A DNA stretch of 14,461 nt from JANYCG01 sp031428695 (GTDB taxonomy: Bacteria; Pseudomonadota; Gammaproteobacteria; Burkholderiales; Burkholderiaceae_C). Position numbers and translations under genes: made by a program. The notes under the pieces are model-generated. The model saw only the letters and a program-made list of their open reading frames with translations, was not told where the DNA came from and made no database searches. Each line of letters begins with the position of its first letter. Position 1 is the stretch's first letter. Where the stretch lies: assembly GCA_031428695.1 (NCBI GenBank), contig JANOYE010000177.1, forward strand, positions 1 to 14,461, in the 5' to 3' direction. Shown here piece after piece: positions 14,298 through 14,461 of this stretch.

Positions 14298-14461
14298 TCA
14301 GCCCGCCCGCGCTGCCGCCTCCGCTGCATACTTTTGCGTGGCCGCCTCCACCGCCTTGCTGTGGATCTCGGCCAGTTCAGGCCGCGCCGCACGCGCCCGG
14401 TCTGCCGCGCCCTGCGTTGCCATGTGCCCCTGCCAGCGCGGGAACACATGGCGGGCAATCA
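14298..14461 (-). CDS. C-terminal fragment of a protein, possibly a luciferase-like (LLM) flavin oxidoreductase
   Basis: The frame is open from the right window edge to a TGA at 14300-14298 and gives 54 residues, beginning IARHVFPRWQGHMATQGA and ending in an alanine-rich helix (TQKYAAEAAARAG). The start is outside the window. The pattern of a conserved xARxVxPxxQG turn followed by charged helices recalls the C-terminus of LLM-class flavin-dependent monooxygenases, which often end in a similar helix after a VMPHFQG-like motif. That resemblance is from memory and the fragment is short. The stop lies 2 bases after the sensor-kinase stop, so the two genes converge with almost no spacer. Confidence 0.5.
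   Translation of the reverse strand, partial: IARHVFPRWQGHMATQGAADRARAARPELAEIHSKAVEAATQKYAAEAAARAG

Noticed and set aside
14216..14458. Arg-rich 80-residue frame on the - strand at the right end
   Set aside because: Its composition is typical of a wrong frame, and a different - strand frame (ending at 14298) reads as a plausible protein C-terminus.
1..14461. parS sites (TGTTTCACGTGAAACA-like) near parB
   Set aside because: None was seen by eye on either strand; a degenerate site cannot be excluded without a motif scan.

Overview
The window looks like chromosomal DNA of a GC-rich betaproteobacterium, most likely Burkholderiales/Comamonadaceae (Polaromonas/Rhodoferax-like). This rests on recalled family resemblance of ParB, the cyclase/FahA proteins and the G/C-rich dispersed repeats; no database search was possible. 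Genes are densely packed, mostly with G/C-rich third positions. No gene-free stretch exceeds 300 bases; the longest is about 235 bases (4794-5028). No tRNA, rRNA, CRISPR array or transposase gene was seen.

Left part (1-2884, + strand): the 3' end of a RelE/ParE-family toxin gene lies 5 bases upstream of parB. The ParB is abnormal: its N-terminal CTP-binding half is present twice in tandem (432 residues instead of about 300), and the second copy carries a hairpin-forming extra linker. A response regulator with REC and HD-GYP domains (predicted c-di-GMP phosphodiesterase) follows.

Middle (2901-6669): convergent to it is a GlcD/D-lactate-dehydrogenase-type FAD oxidase, then a small secreted EF-hand protein (both - strand). 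Divergent from that is a PduO-type cobalamin adenosyltransferase (+), followed on the - strand by an unknown conserved-looking protein and a MenI/YdiI-type hotdog thioesterase. The start of the thioesterase gene adjoins a short A/T-rich island.

Catabolic block (6792-9538, - strand): a KynB-like cyclase-family hydrolase, fumarylacetoacetase (fahA) and a DUF3237 protein form a probable operon. Divergent from it (9629-11848, +) is acetoacetyl-CoA synthetase. FahA releases fumarate and acetoacetate and the synthetase activates acetoacetate to acetoacetyl-CoA, so the two transcription units plausibly serve one aromatic/tyrosine-type catabolic flow. The synthetase gene overlaps by ATGA a large membrane hybrid histidine kinase whose kinase core has lost the phospho-accepting His and the G1 box while the receiver domain looks intact. 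The window ends in the C-terminus of a gene on the - strand, tentatively a luciferase-like flavin oxidoreductase.

The most unusual features are the duplicated ParB CTPase half (75 compared residues identical, with 21 purely synonymous codon changes), a G/C-rich palindromic repeat present twice (once in frame inside the acetoacetyl-CoA synthetase, once supplying the C-terminus of the cyclase), and the apparent pseudokinase coupled to a metabolic gene.
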